64,000 nt of DNA from Peribacillus saganii (lineage in GTDB: Bacteria; Bacillota; Bacilli; Bacillales; DSM-1321): contig NZ_QVTE01000036.1 of NCBI RefSeq assembly GCF_003429095.1, forward strand, positions 1 to 64,000, written 5' to 3'. This document shows, piece after piece, positions 1 to 9,055 of the stretch. Under the pieces are notes generated by a model. That model worked only from the letters and a program-made list of their open reading frames with translations, was not told where the DNA came from and searched no databases. Position 1 is the stretch's first letter; every line of letters starts with the position of its first letter. Position numbers and translations under genes: made by a program.

Positions 1-193
1 CCGCCCTGACTCGTGCTTCTGCCTCTGCCTTTGCTCGTGCTTCTGCTTCGGCCTTGGCCCGTGCTTCCTCTTCTGCTTTAGCTTGAGCTTCTGCTTCGGC
101 CCTGGCTCGTGCTTCCTCTTCTGCCCTGGCCCGTGCTTCCTCTTCCGCCTTGGCCTTTGCTTCCTCTTCCGCCTTGGCCTTTGCTTCTTCTTG
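1..193 (-). repeat. 24-bp tandem repeat coding an 8-residue Ala/Glu/Lys/Arg unit
   Basis: Seven consecutive 24-bp units lie inside the cotO-like gene and the array continues past the window start. Translated units are KAKAEEEA twice, RARAEEEA, RARAEAEA, QAKAEEEA and RAKAEAEA twice. Variation is mostly Lys/Arg and Glu/Ala swaps, as expected if copies expand and then drift under selection for a charged helix. Confidence 0.85.
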
Positions 194-340
194 TAATGCT
201 AATTCATTTTCTCGAGCTTTTTTATTATTTTTTTTAATCGATCTGTATTCAGACTGCATATCCCGCTCAGGCTTATTTAATTTGGGCTGGATAATATACA
301 TAAATGGTTTTTGATCCTGAGGTCCCTTCTCGGTGCTCAT
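1..340 (-). CDS. cotO: CotO-like spore coat protein, C-terminus cut by the window edge
   Basis: The minus strand reads MSTEKGPQDQKPFMYIIQPK from an ATG at 340, with an AGGAGGGA ribosome site just upstream; 113 codons are inside the window. The start resembles the CotO (YjbX) family of spore coat morphogenetic proteins as I remember it, and B. subtilis cotO also lies next to fabI. From about residue 48 the protein becomes a low-complexity array of 8-residue units of the type KAKAEEEA, rich in Ala, Glu, Lys and Arg, which continues to the window edge. The family assignment rests on the N-terminus and synteny. The charged repeat tail is probably a long helical extension. Another coat or exosporium protein with the same leader is possible. 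Confidence 0.6.
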   Translation of the reverse strand, partial: MSTEKGPQDQKPFMYIIQPKLNKPERDMQSEYRSIKKNNKKARENELALQEEAKAKAEEEAKAKAEEEARARAEEEARARAEAEAQAKAEEEARAKAEAEARAKAEAEARVRA

Positions 341-508
341 GCCAAATCCCTCCTGGTGTGTATTCTCACATCAATATCATGATTCTACTCACTATCCTTA
401 TGAAGGAAACACCAGAAATATGACAAACAGAAGGCGTGAATTCATATAGTAAACACTGTGTTTGTGTTATTAGAAAAAGAAATGGCCCCACTCCCTTAGA
501 AAGTCAGC

Positions 509-540
509 AAAAAAGAAAAAGAGAGGCGTTATCACCTCTC
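509..540 (-). terminator. Rho-independent terminator of the first pepF
   Basis: On the minus strand a stem GAGAGG/CCTCTC (521-540) is followed by a T-rich run (about 509-520). It lies 10 bases past the pepF stop. Confidence 0.85.
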
Positions 541-550
541 GTTCCATTTT

Positions 551-2341
551 CTATAAAAGCCTGTTCAATTCTTCAACTAGTCCTTCAAATACTTTCAATG
601 CATTATTGACTGACTCTCCTGTTTCCAGAACTACTCCTGTTTTTCGCAATAACTCGAGCGGATAATCCGAACCCCCGCTTTTTAGGAAGGACAAATAATT
701 CTCCAGCGTTTCCGAATCACCGTTCAGCAGCCGATCCGCAATATCGATAGCGGATGTAAAGCCAGTTGCATATTTATATACATAAAAAGGACGATAGAAG
801 TGTGGAATACGAGACCATCCATACTTCACTTCATCATCGAAAACAAGAGATTCACCATTATATTGCCTAAACAAGGATTCATATATTTTATTGAATTCCT
901 CTGCATTCAGCGGCTGTCCGGCTTCTGCTTTCTCATGGGTTATTTTTTCAAACTCAGCAAACATAACCTGAGTAAAAAACGTACCCCTAAATTGGTCAAT
1001 AAAATGGTTAAGCAGATACGCCTTCATTTCCTGATCTTCCGTTTGTTTAAGCAGGTATCGAATTAATAAAACTTCATTTACAGTCGAAGCGACCTCAGCC
1101 ACAAAAATCGAATATCTGGCTGAGATATACGGCTGATGCTTATTGCTGTAATAACTATGAGCTGCGTGGCCTAGCTCGTGAACAAGGGTAAACAAGCTGT
1201 CAAGATCATCCTGGTGATTCAGCAATACATAGGGATGGACACCATACACTCCAATATTGTAGGCACCCGACCTTTTCCCCTTTGTCTCACGCACGTCAAT
1301 TATCCGGCCATTTTTGAATTCCTTTAAGAGAGAGATGTATTCCTCTCCCAGCGGCTGCAAAGCAGATAGCATTGTACTGTATGCCTCTTCATAGGAAATC
1401 TCTTTCTTTTGTCCTGGAATGAGAGGCACGCTCATGTCATAAGCCCGAAGTTCTCCCACTCCAAGCCTCTTTTTTCTCATTTCCAGATAATTGGCCATGC
1501 CTTTAAGGTGCTCCTTAGCAGAAGAGATTAAGTTTTCATAAACAGATACAGGGACTTTATCGCCGAACAAACCTCTTTCCAGAGCTGATGGATACCCTCT
1601 TAGCCTTGAAGTTGTAACATTGTTTTTAATGGAAGCAGATAGCGTAGAAGCAATCGTATTTTTCAGCTGGAGATAAGGCTTGTAATATGCCTTATAAGCT
1701 TCTTTGCGCTTTTCACGGTCTTCATCCTCAATCAGTTTGGAATACATACCTCTGGTTAGCTGGACTTTGCGGCCATCATCATCGGTTACTTCCCCAAATT
1801 CTATATCCGCATTATTGATCATCCCGAATGTATTTCTTGGCGCTGATAGTGCTTCGCCCAAATGAGAAAGAATTTCCTCCTGTTCCTTCGACAGTACATG
1901 TTTCTTATACCTGAATGAATCCAGAAGGTCTTCTTCAAAATATTTCAAACCATCTTCTGCGGCAATATAGCCTTTTAGTTTATCTTCATCCATTTCCAAT
2001 AGAAAAGGCATAAAGAAGGACATAGCAGTGCTCAGTTTTGTTCCTAATTGCTGTGATCGTTGGAGCAATGCCTGCGAACTGGATACCCGAGTATCCTCAT
2101 CATTAAGCAGCATCGTATAGATCTGGAGATGGCTGAATGTTTGGCTAACCTTTTCAGTTAGTGTTAAATAATTGAGCAGTGAATGTGCGTCCTTTATGTT
2201 CCCTTCGAATTGACGGATTTTATCTACTTGCCTGGAAACCTCTTCATAGTCCTTTTCCCAAGCCTCTAAATCCGAATAAATATCTGACAAATTCCATTTC
2301 TCCGAAGCCTGAACATCGTCCCTTGTCTTTGGTTGAGCCAT
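551..2341 (-). CDS. pepF: Oligoendopeptidase F (M3B zinc peptidase), first of two paralogues
   Basis: Cytoplasmic zinc metallopeptidase that cuts short oligopeptides, typically those imported by Opp/App systems. The 596-aa product is full length for the family. The zinc motif HELGH is at about residues 387-391, with the downstream glutamate region (FVAEVASTVNE) and the conserved C-terminal RIPHFYRPFYVYKYATG block. I start at the ATG at 2341, preceded by AAAGGAG; an in-frame TTG further upstream overlaps that ribosome site and is unlikely. A TATAAT-like -10 lies at 2386-2391. In B. subtilis this spot between fabI and cotO has no pepF, so this copy is additional to the one at 14.2-16.1 kb. It is transcribed alone and ends in a strong terminator. 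Confidence 0.93.
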   Translation of the reverse strand: MAQPKTRDDVQASEKWNLSDIYSDLEAWEKDYEEVSRQVDKIRQFEGNIKDAHSLLNYLTLTEKVSQTFSHLQIYTMLLNDEDTRVSSSQALLQRSQQLGTKLSTAMSFFMPFLLEMDEDKLKGYIAAEDGLKYFEEDLLDSFRYKKHVLSKEQEEILSHLGEALSAPRNTFGMINNADIEFGEVTDDDGRKVQLTRGMYSKLIEDEDREKRKEAYKAYYKPYLQLKNTIASTLSASIKNNVTTSRLRGYPSALERGLFGDKVPVSVYENLISSAKEHLKGMANYLEMRKKRLGVGELRAYDMSVPLIPGQKKEISYEEAYSTMLSALQPLGEEYISLLKEFKNGRIIDVRETKGKRSGAYNIGVYGVHPYVLLNHQDDLDSLFTLVHELGHAAHSYYSNKHQPYISARYSIFVAEVASTVNEVLLIRYLLKQTEDQEMKAYLLNHFIDQFRGTFFTQVMFAEFEKITHEKAEAGQPLNAEEFNKIYESLFRQYNGESLVFDDEVKYGWSRIPHFYRPFYVYKYATGFTSAIDIADRLLNGDSETLENYLSFLKSGGSDYPLELLRKTGVVLETGESVNNALKVFEGLVEELNRLL

Positions 2342-2450
2342 ATACGATAAACTCCTTTGCAATGTGGGTGAAATTACCTTTTTCTATTATACCTAACATC
2401 TTTCGAAAACCATTGTTTAAGGATTTTTTTACAAAAACGAATAAGTATTA

Positions 2451-2479
2451 TTTACTTTTATAACGAATTGTGTTATAAT
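2451..2479 (+). promoter_or_regulatory. Orphan sigma-A-like promoter reading toward fabI
   Basis: TTTACT at 2451-2456, exactly 17 bases, then TATAAT at 2474-2479. The next plus-strand gene starts at 3883, beyond the oppositely oriented fabI. The rest of 2342-2836 is AT-rich and holds no open frame I can support. The site may drive a small or antisense RNA, or may be chance in AT-rich DNA. Confidence 0.35.
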
Positions 2480-2825
2480 AAAATCTTTATTTTGACTAAC
2501 CATCATTAATGTAATAACCTATACATAGAATCTCATTAATAAGACCCCGCAACAGAAAAAATATTCTTCTGACCTATTAATGCCCAACTGGCTATTTAAA
2601 TTTATAGGTAAGTTATCCTTTTATGATACCCTGACATACTAAGGTTACGCTGTATAGAGCTTAAATCTTAACTGAAGATGTTCCATTAGAGATGCTTTCA
2701 TACTTTAAAAAATACCTACAGAGTATTATCTTTTTTGCCTTTTTAATAAACTTCTCTTACTATGTATGAAGTTTTCTGATTAAAAATGAGTAAGGGAAAT
2801 GCAAACTTGAGTGAAATTTTTATAC

Positions 2826-2859
2826 AATAATAAAAACGCCGGGAAAATAAATTCCGGCG
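2826..2859 (-). terminator. Terminator of fabI
   Basis: Stem CGCCGG/CCGGCG (2837-2859) with a T-rich run on the minus strand, 18 bases past the fabI stop. Confidence 0.8.
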
Positions 2860-2877
2860 CTTCTAATTTATCTGCTC

Positions 2878-3651
2878 TTATCCCATCACGTGATATCCGG
2901 AGTCCACATGAATGTTTTCACCCGTTATACCGCGTGCAAGGTCGCTGAATAAGAATAGAGCTGTATCGCCGACTTCTTCAGGCGTTGTGGTCCGGCGAAG
3001 CGGTGCTCTTTCTTCAATCTGCTTTAAGATGGAGTTAAAGTCGCTTATTCCTTTAGCAGATAGCGTTCGAATTGGACCGGCAGAAATGGAATTTACCCGG
3101 ATTCCGAATTTGCCAAGGTCGCTCGCTAAGTATCTTACGCTGGCCTCAAGTGAAGCCTTTGCCACACCCATGACATTGTAATTAGGGAGCACACGTTCTC
3201 CTCCAAGATATGTTAGGGTTACAATGCTGCTTCCTTCCGCCATTATCTCTTTTGCGCCCTTTGCAACAGCAGTCAAGGAGTACGAGCTGATATTATGGGC
3301 AAGCAAAAAGCCATCCCGTGTTGTGTTCATATAGTCGCCTTCCAGCTCTTCTTTATTGGCAAAAGCGATACAGTGAGCTATCCCGTGAATGGACCCTGCT
3401 ATTTCCTTAATCGATGCAAAGCACTTTTCGATATCTTCATCATTTGTAACATCACATGGCAATACAGGGGATGTTGTGCCCTCTAAAGATTCCGCAAGTT
3501 CCCGGACGCTTTTCTCCAGGCGTTCTCCAGCATATGTAAAAATTAAATTAGCACCCGCATTGTGGAGAGAACGAGCAATTCCCCACGCGATACTGCGTTT
3601 ATTTGCTACACCCATTACAACAAATGTTTTTCCTTCTAAAGAAAAAGTCAT
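2878..3651 (-). CDS. fabI: Enoyl-[acyl-carrier-protein] reductase FabI
   Basis: Catalyses the last reduction of each fatty-acid elongation cycle (type II FAS, cytoplasm) using NAD(P)H. The 257-aa SDR-fold protein has the divergent FabI nucleotide motif GVANKRSIAWG at residues 14-24 and the catalytic set Tyr148, Tyr158 and Lys165 (Y-x6-K spacing). The C-terminal GENIHVDSGYHVMG block is typical. The ATG at 3651 follows an AGGAGG site. It is monocistronic between a terminator and a FapR-type operator, and matches B. subtilis fabI (yjbW) in position. With FabH and FabF at 33.7-35.9 kb it belongs to the malonyl-CoA-sensed lipid regulon. Confidence 0.96.
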   Translation of the reverse strand: MTFSLEGKTFVVMGVANKRSIAWGIARSLHNAGANLIFTYAGERLEKSVRELAESLEGTTSPVLPCDVTNDEDIEKCFASIKEIAGSIHGIAHCIAFANKEELEGDYMNTTRDGFLLAHNISSYSLTAVAKGAKEIMAEGSSIVTLTYLGGERVLPNYNVMGVAKASLEASVRYLASDLGKFGIRVNSISAGPIRTLSAKGISDFNSILKQIEERAPLRRTTTPEEVGDTALFLFSDLARGITGENIHVDSGYHVMG

Positions 3652-3683
3652 TAGATTGATGCCCTCCTGTTTAACACAAGTTA

Positions 3684-3710
3684 TTAGTACCTAGTACTAA
3701 ATCTATTATA
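3684..3710 (-). promoter_or_regulatory. FapR operator and -10 element of fabI
   Basis: TTAGTACCTAGTACTAA at 3684-3700 is an inverted repeat (arms TTAGTAC/GTACTAA) matching the FapR site described for Bacillus fab genes. A TATAAT -10 on the minus strand sits at 3705-3710, so the operator covers the expected transcription start. The operator match is clear; the -35 is weak. Confidence 0.85.
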
Positions 3711-3882
3711 AACAAAAAGGCTGTATTAAAAAAGCTTAATTTCATATTCATGTTCTTTTCAATACAATCAGTTTCAGGAAACAGCAGCATCTTTTCTGTA
3801 AGCTTTACATTTACTTGTTAATACTCATTCTAACAACATGGGACATGGTATACTATTCGAAAACGAAAAGCGGGGATTTAAG

Positions 3883-4455
3883 ATGGTTTTTCCTGAGCTA
3901 GAAACAAAGCGGCTCCACCTGATCGAAATAATAGAGGCTAACGCAATGGCTTTATATAATATTTTTTCCTTAGATGAGGTTACAAGGTTTTACGGTCTGG
4001 ATAATCTTACATCCATTAAAGAGGCATTCCATATTATTGAATCATTTAAAAATAACTTTCACAGTAAACGTGGCATTCGCTGGGGTATCATCCATAAACA
4101 AACGGATCAATTTATAGGGACGGTGGGTATAAACAACTGGAGCTCTCCAAACAAACGTGCAGAAATTGGCTATGAGCTGCACCCTCATTTTTGGAGAAAC
4201 GGATACACAACGGAAGCAGTCAGCAAGATTCTGTCGTACGCCTTTAATGACCTAGGACTACAGCGGATCGGCGCTGTCGTTTATCCAGAAAATATTGCCT
4301 CAGCCAATATGCTTAAAAAAATAGGATTTCAGCATGAAGGACTGTTAAGGGATTATATCTACCAGGGTGGACGTTCTCATGAAGTTAATGTTTTTTCCCT
4401 ATTGAAGAAAGAATTTCTGGAATCTTCCATAAAAAAGGCTGGCTCACAAAAATGA
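3883..4455 (+). CDS. GNAT-family N-acetyltransferase, RimJ/RimL type
   Basis: Predicted cytoplasmic acetyl-CoA-dependent N-acetyltransferase of the group that includes ribosomal-protein acetyltransferases. It opens with ETKRLHLIEI and has the motif A region RAEIGYELHPHFWRNGYTTEA, followed by QRIGAVVYPENIASANMLKKIGF (motif B). The substrate cannot be told from sequence. I use the ATG at 3883 (190 aa), preceded by GGGG; the earlier in-frame ATG at 3838 lies upstream of a TATACT element (3849-3854) that could be the promoter -10. It converges on mgtE and shares a terminator with it. Confidence 0.8.
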   Translation: MVFPELETKRLHLIEIIEANAMALYNIFSLDEVTRFYGLDNLTSIKEAFHIIESFKNNFHSKRGIRWGIIHKQTDQFIGTVGINNWSSPNKRAEIGYELHPHFWRNGYTTEAVSKILSYAFNDLGLQRIGAVVYPENIASANMLKKIGFQHEGLLRDYIYQGGRSHEVNVFSLLKKEFLESSIKKAGSQK

Positions 4456-4462
4456 GCCAGCC
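4437..4462. terminator. Bidirectional terminator between the acetyltransferase gene and mgtE
   Basis: Ten-base-pair stem GGCTGGCTCA/TGAGCCAGCC with A-rich and T-rich flanks. The acetyltransferase stop codon lies inside the stem. Confidence 0.85.
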
Positions 4463-4482
4463 CTTTCTGCTTTACCATTTTT

Positions 4483-5856
4483 TTAATGCAAATAGCTCAT
4501 GAACATAGTGGCCATCCCAAAGTAAATTAAAATACTAATGATATCATTTATCGTGGTTATGAAAGGCCCGGATGCGACAGCAGGGTCGACTTTCATTTTA
4601 TGCATAATAAGCGGAACCAAAGAGCCTGCAAGTGTTGCCACGATGAGCGTTATAAGAATAGATAATCCCACAAGGAAACCCAGAAACCAATCCCCGTGCC
4701 AGAAGTATACAACAATAGTGATGAGTACACCACATGTGGCACCGGTTATGAGGCCTGTACCCGCTTCCCGGATAATCAGCTTCCACTTGCTTCCGTCATC
4801 GAGTTCACCTGTTGCAATTCCGCGCACGGCCACGGCTAGAGCCTGAGTTCCAGTATTTCCGGCCATGCCGGCTATTAGCGGGATAAATACAGCCAAAATC
4901 GCCTTTTGGTTAAGTGTTTCTTCAAACCGGCCAATTAGGCTGGCTGTCAGCATGCCAAGAAAAAGGAGAATCACCAGCCAAGGCAAACGTTTCTTTGCCG
5001 CAGCGAATGGTCCTTTATCTACCCGGTCCATATCGGAAACACCGGCCAGTTTGGAATAGTCGTCTGAAGCTTCCTCTTCCATTACGTCAATGATATCATC
5101 GACTGTGATAATTCCAAGAAGATGGTCTTGAAAATCGACAACCGGAACAGCGAGGAAATTATAATCTCTCATTAACCTGGCAACTTCCTCCTGATCTTCG
5201 CTGACAGAAACAGATACGACACGGTCGTTCATAACCTCAAGTATCATCGTATCATCGTCTGCCACAATTAGATCCCTTAAAGATATAACGCCAACAAGCT
5301 TTTTCTCCTCATCCACTACATATATATAATAAATAGTTTCCGCCTCAGGTGCTTCTTTTTTCAGTATATACATAGCTGACCGGACTGTCTGATTAGCTTC
5401 AATGGCAATAAACTCTGTAGTCATGATACTTCCGGCAGTGTATTCTTCATAGTGGAGCAGCTCTTTAATTTCCTGAGCCGCTTCATTATCCATGATCGTC
5501 AGATAGCTTACAGCCTGATCTTTATCAAGTTCATTTAATACGTCAACCGCATCATCGGTGTACATTTCTGAGAGCATGTCTGCAACATACGCTGGAGCCA
5601 TTTCAGACAGGATATCTTCGTAATCTTCTTCTTCATTTTCGATATTTTCAAAAAGGGCGGCCATCTCTTCCGGCGACAGATATAGATATACTTTAGCCCT
5701 TACATTCTTATCCAACATCGTAAAAAACTGTGCCTGGTCGTATGGATGCATATCCAAAAACTCTTCACGGAACAGTTCGATATGTTCATTTTCAAGAGAT
5801 TTGATCAGCAGGTCAGAATTGTAATTATTCCTTTCATGCTCCCTTTGTTCTGTCAT
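4483..5856 (-). CDS. mgtE: Magnesium transporter MgtE
   Basis: Mg2+ channel/transporter of the plasma membrane, gated by cytosolic Mg2+. The 457-aa protein has the full architecture: an N-terminal superhelical domain (about 1-130), a CBS pair (about 135-255, with TAGSIMTTEFIAIE and LLGIITVDDIIDV), a connecting helix and five transmembrane helices from about residue 290. The pore-region block AGMAGNTGTQALAVAVRG is present. The start at 5856 has a GGGAGGGGGG site. I found no M-box riboswitch in the 292 bp up to prpE. In B. subtilis this position is occupied by other genes, so mgtE placement is a lineage difference. Confidence 0.95.
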   Translation of the reverse strand: MTEQREHERNNYNSDLLIKSLENEHIELFREEFLDMHPYDQAQFFTMLDKNVRAKVYLYLSPEEMAALFENIENEEEDYEDILSEMAPAYVADMLSEMYTDDAVDVLNELDKDQAVSYLTIMDNEAAQEIKELLHYEEYTAGSIMTTEFIAIEANQTVRSAMYILKKEAPEAETIYYIYVVDEEKKLVGVISLRDLIVADDDTMILEVMNDRVVSVSVSEDQEEVARLMRDYNFLAVPVVDFQDHLLGIITVDDIIDVMEEEASDDYSKLAGVSDMDRVDKGPFAAAKKRLPWLVILLFLGMLTASLIGRFEETLNQKAILAVFIPLIAGMAGNTGTQALAVAVRGIATGELDDGSKWKLIIREAGTGLITGATCGVLITIVVYFWHGDWFLGFLVGLSILITLIVATLAGSLVPLIMHKMKVDPAVASGPFITTINDIISILIYFGMATMFMSYLH

Positions 5857-6148
5857 CAGATGCCCCCCTCCCTACAACACTATTTTATATAAGCTGCTGC
5901 CGTTCCCATAATCCCATTCATCATTATCCTTCAAGCCGGCCGTTATGACAAGACAGGCAAGTTTTCCAATTTCTCATGGTTTCACTTTGTTTAATAGTGA
6001 TACTATCATTCGTACCCGTAAATACTAAAACGTATGCGAATATATCTTTTTAAGTAATGCTCTGCTTCATTTCAAAATGTTATCATGGGTTAAACGTGTT
6101 TATACTGTCAACAAGTATGATGGAAAGCTGTAAGGGGGGAAAGACAAT

Positions 6149-6895
6149 TTGAAATTGGATATTATCGGAGACATCCACGGATGTTATCAGGAATTATATG
6201 ATTTGACTGTAAAACTGGGTTATTCATGGGAGTCAGGCTTACCCTTCCATCCGGATGGAAGGAAGCTTGCGTTCGTTGGTGATTTAACCGATCGGGGGCC
6301 TGAATCCCTTAAAGTAGTAGACGTTGTATATCGGCTGGCTGTTGAGCAAAATAATGCTTTCTATGTGCCAGGAAACCATTGCAACAAACTGTACCGCTTT
6401 TTCCTGGGCAGAAATGTCCAGATTACACACGGGCTTGAAACCACCGTTGCGGAGTATGGAAGCCTATCAGTTCGGGAACAGAAAAAAGTAAATAAAATGT
6501 TCAGGGACCTCTATGAATCTGCGCCCCTTTACCGTATCCTTGATAATCGCAAGCTTATCATTGCCCATGCGGGAATTAGGGCCGATTTTATAGGGAACAC
6601 CTCGTCAAAGGTAAAAACGTTCGTGCTGTACGGAGATATTACAGGAGCAACGAATCCGGACGGAACTCCGGAACGAAGGGATTGGGCCCTTGCCTATAAA
6701 GGGAACACCTGGGTTGTATACGGGCATACGCCTGTAAAGGAACCTCGCAAAATTAATAACACCTATAATATTGATACAGGCTGCGTTTTTGGCGGCAAAC
6801 TCACGGCACTTCGGTACCCAGAATTCGAAATTGCAGATGTACCCTCCTCCATGCCGTTCGTGCCTGAAAAATTTCGTTCCTTTGAAGAAAAATAA
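6149..6895 (+). CDS. prpE: Bis(5'-nucleosyl)-tetraphosphatase PrpE (PPP-family metallophosphatase)
   Basis: Hydrolyses diadenosine tetraphosphate asymmetrically; in B. subtilis PrpE also acts as a protein phosphatase affecting germination. The 248-aa protein carries the metallophosphoesterase series GDIHG (7-11), GDLTDRG (about 45-51), GNHCNK (about 81-86), IAHAG and YGHTP. The start is a TTG at 6149 after AAGGGGGGA. It is divergent from mgtE and convergent with yjbO. Confidence 0.9.
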   Translation: MKLDIIGDIHGCYQELYDLTVKLGYSWESGLPFHPDGRKLAFVGDLTDRGPESLKVVDVVYRLAVEQNNAFYVPGNHCNKLYRFFLGRNVQITHGLETTVAEYGSLSVREQKKVNKMFRDLYESAPLYRILDNRKLIIAHAGIRADFIGNTSSKVKTFVLYGDITGATNPDGTPERRDWALAYKGNTWVVYGHTPVKEPRKINNTYNIDTGCVFGGKLTALRYPEFEIADVPSSMPFVPEKFRSFEEK

Positions 6896-6994
6896 ATATG
6901 TTTCATTAATAACGTATTCCCGTTACCATCAATTCGTTATTACACTCGTCCATTAATCCCTGCAAAATGAAGGAAAAGGGCGTATTCACGAAAC

Positions 6995-7220
6995 AAAAGC
7001 GCAAGCGCCCTGAATGAAGAAGGACATAAGGTCTCCAGGTCCTCACAAAGCTGCCGCTTTGTTTCGTGCGATTTATCGGCAGCCGTAGCTGTCCATGTCC
7101 TGTGGCAACGTCGGCACTGGCAGTCGTATGCGTCGTGGATTTATTTTACTACGTAAAAAAAATTGCTTTATTTTTACTGCGTAAAAAAAAGTTGCTGGGC
7201 GCTGGAGCTAGAGATAGACA
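6995..7220 (+). repeat. Dispersed modular intergenic repeat, copy 1
   Basis: Begins AAAAGCGCAAGCGCCC and ends GGGCGCTGGAGCTAGA, the two ends shared by other copies here. It contains the CACAAAGCTGCCGCTTTG module and a duplicated segment with TTTTACT and CGTAAAAA. It accounts for most of the 420-bp gap after prpE, and I see no gene in it. Confidence 0.85.
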
Positions 7221-7271
7221 TTCTACTTTAGTTATCCACAACTCTTACCTTACTATTTCCAAAACAGAAAG

Positions 7272-7310
7272 GGCTGAACTGCCATTGGATAATTCAACTG
7301 GCGTTCAGCC
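7272..7310. terminator. Bidirectional terminator between prpE and yjbO
   Basis: Stem GGCTGAAC/GTTCAGCC extended by GCCA/TGGC, with T-rich flanks on both strands. Confidence 0.7.
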
Positions 7311-7317
7311 TTTGGTT

Positions 7318-8238
7318 TCAAGGTTTGGATAATAATTCACGAATATCTTGCGGAAGCGGTTCAGTTAACGTAATCAGATCATTCGTAATGGGATGAGTAA
7401 AGGAAAGCTGGCAGCAATGCAAAGCTTGCCTGGCTATTTCTTCATTACTGCCCCCATATAAATCATCACCGCATAGCGGATGTCCGGCATAAGCCATATG
7501 GACTCGAATCTGATGTGTTCTGCCGGTCCGCAGTTGAAGCCCTATATGCGTCCGAGATTCCAGGCGGGAAATAACAGTAAATTCCGTGCAGGCATATTTG
7601 CCGTCCATTCGGACCTCGCGCTCGATGATACTTGTTGGTTTCCTTCCTATCGGTACCTCAATAATTCCCTTATCGGCTTCAAGGTTCCCATGCACGATCG
7701 CTTCATAACGCCTCTGCACCAGCCCTTTTTTTTGCTGCTCACTTAGGAGATGATGAATATGTCTATGCTTGGCTATCAGAAGCAATCCTGATGTGTCCCT
7801 ATCGAGGCGGGTAACAATATGTACGGTGGAAGAAAGCCCTTTTGCCAGATAATATCCTGCCAGTGCGTTGGCAAGGCTTTCTGATGGATGCTCCCGAGAA
7901 GGGATCGTATTCATAAAGGGCGGTTTTACGACTGCAAGTACGTAATCGTCCTCATATTTAATAGTTAGCGGAATGGTTTGCGGTATAAGGCCTTCACTCG
8001 GCTGCTCCGGCGGGAATGTAAGCCTGATTCGGTCACCTGCTTGAATCGGATGCCGGACAGTCACTTCCCTCTCATTCACTTCTATCCGTCCGCCCTTAAA
8101 TTTTATGTCTGTTAAAGCACTCCGCGATACGCTATTTTCCTGAAGAAAACTGCGCAGCAATATTCCTTCGTACTTAGCGTCAGCAGTCCATTCAAGCTGA
8201 AATGAGTGCTGAAGATGTTTGCCCTTCATAGTCTCCAT
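7318..8238 (-). CDS. yjbO: RluD-family 23S rRNA pseudouridine synthase YjbO
   Basis: Predicted to isomerise uridine to pseudouridine in structured RNA, most likely 23S rRNA. The 306-aa protein has an N-terminal S4-like segment (about 30-75, TDIKFKGGRIEVNEREV) and the RluA/RluD catalytic motif RLDRDTSG at about 144-151, with the catalytic Asp in RLD. The C-terminal block GRTHQIRVHMAYAGHPLCGD is typical. Two starts are possible, ATG at 8238 and ATG at 8229; the latter has GGAG close upstream. The gene is 5 bases after nadK, so they are cotranscribed. The exact target uridine is unknown. Confidence 0.88.
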   Translation of the reverse strand: METMKGKHLQHSFQLEWTADAKYEGILLRSFLQENSVSRSALTDIKFKGGRIEVNEREVTVRHPIQAGDRIRLTFPPEQPSEGLIPQTIPLTIKYEDDYVLAVVKPPFMNTIPSREHPSESLANALAGYYLAKGLSSTVHIVTRLDRDTSGLLLIAKHRHIHHLLSEQQKKGLVQRRYEAIVHGNLEADKGIIEVPIGRKPTSIIEREVRMDGKYACTEFTVISRLESRTHIGLQLRTGRTHQIRVHMAYAGHPLCGDDLYGGSNEEIARQALHCCQLSFTHPITNDLITLTEPLPQDIRELLSKP

Positions 8239-8243
8239 TCCCT

Positions 8244-9038
8244 TTAATTAGAAATAAATGAATCATGGACGCGCTTCCAAAACGGGAAGGGCCTAAAGCG
8301 GGCAAAACGAATTTTTTCATCGGCTACCCTATATTGTATCGATTTGACATCCTTGTGAAGGAGAGTCAAATGGTCAACTGTAATCTGAAAATCAACGTTA
8401 TTGACCGGTTTAAGCATACAGGTATGATGAGCCGGCAAAATGAGCGGAGATCCGACGGTCCTAAAAACCCGATTATTGATCGAAGCCATCTCTGCCAGCT
8501 GAAGTGCATCAATAGCAGGATGAATGATCGCTCCGCCTAGCGCCTTATTATAGGCAGTGCTTCCTGATGGAGTAGACATGCAAAGCCCATCCCCGCGGAA
8601 GGTTTCAAAATGCTGGCCTCGGATTTCCACGTCCATTACAAGAGTCCCTTCAACGCTTTTAACCGTCGATTCATTCAAAGCCAAATAACGTGTTTCCCGG
8701 CCTCCATGCTGATAACGGACGATACTTTCGAGAAGAGGATATTCAACAATTTGAAAGGGAGTTTTGGCCAGGGCGATTACTAATTTTTCAATTTCATCGG
8801 GTGTCCAGTCTGCATAAAAGCCCAGATGGCCAGTATGTACTCCGACAAATGCCGTCTTATCCAGCCTGTTTTTATAGCGGTGGAAAGCATAAAGCAGAGT
8901 CCCGTCACCTCCGACAGAGACGACAATATCAGGCTGGTCCTCATCATATTCCAGATTAAAATCTAATAAATACGTTCGCATCTTATGCATAAGGGTATTA
9001 GATTTGGAATCTCCCTTTGAAGTGATAGCAAATTTCAT
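8244..9038 (-). CDS. nadK: ATP-NAD kinase
   Basis: Phosphorylates NAD to NADP in the cytoplasm. The 264-aa protein has the GGDGT motif at 43-47, the NExxxK-like ALNESTVKS segment, and [21 protein letters not shown], the conserved substrate-binding block. Start at 9038. It is the middle gene of yjbM-nadK-yjbO, the same order as B. subtilis, and lies 17 bases after yjbM. B. subtilis has two NAD kinases, and synteny makes this the nadF/ppnKA type. Confidence 0.95.
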   Translation of the reverse strand: MKFAITSKGDSKSNTLMHKMRTYLLDFNLEYDEDQPDIVVSVGGDGTLLYAFHRYKNRLDKTAFVGVHTGHLGFYADWTPDEIEKLVIALAKTPFQIVEYPLLESIVRYQHGGRETRYLALNESTVKSVEGTLVMDVEIRGQHFETFRGDGLCMSTPSGSTAYNKALGGAIIHPAIDALQLAEMASINNRVFRTVGSPLILPAHHTCMLKPVNNVDFQITVDHLTLLHKDVKSIQYRVADEKIRFARFRPFPFWKRVHDSFISN

Positions 9039-9055
9039 TTCGTCCCTCCTTTAAG

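Noticed and set aside
361-420. Sigma-K promoter for the cotO-like gene
   Set aside because: CATAAGGATA on the minus strand has a 4-base rather than 3-base gap in the -10 motif and no convincing -35.
5857-6148. M-box magnesium riboswitch for mgtE
   Set aside because: The gap has no terminator pair or recognisable conserved M-box segments.
7066-7332. 88-codon plus-strand ORF
   Set aside because: It lies almost entirely within dispersed repeat copy 1.
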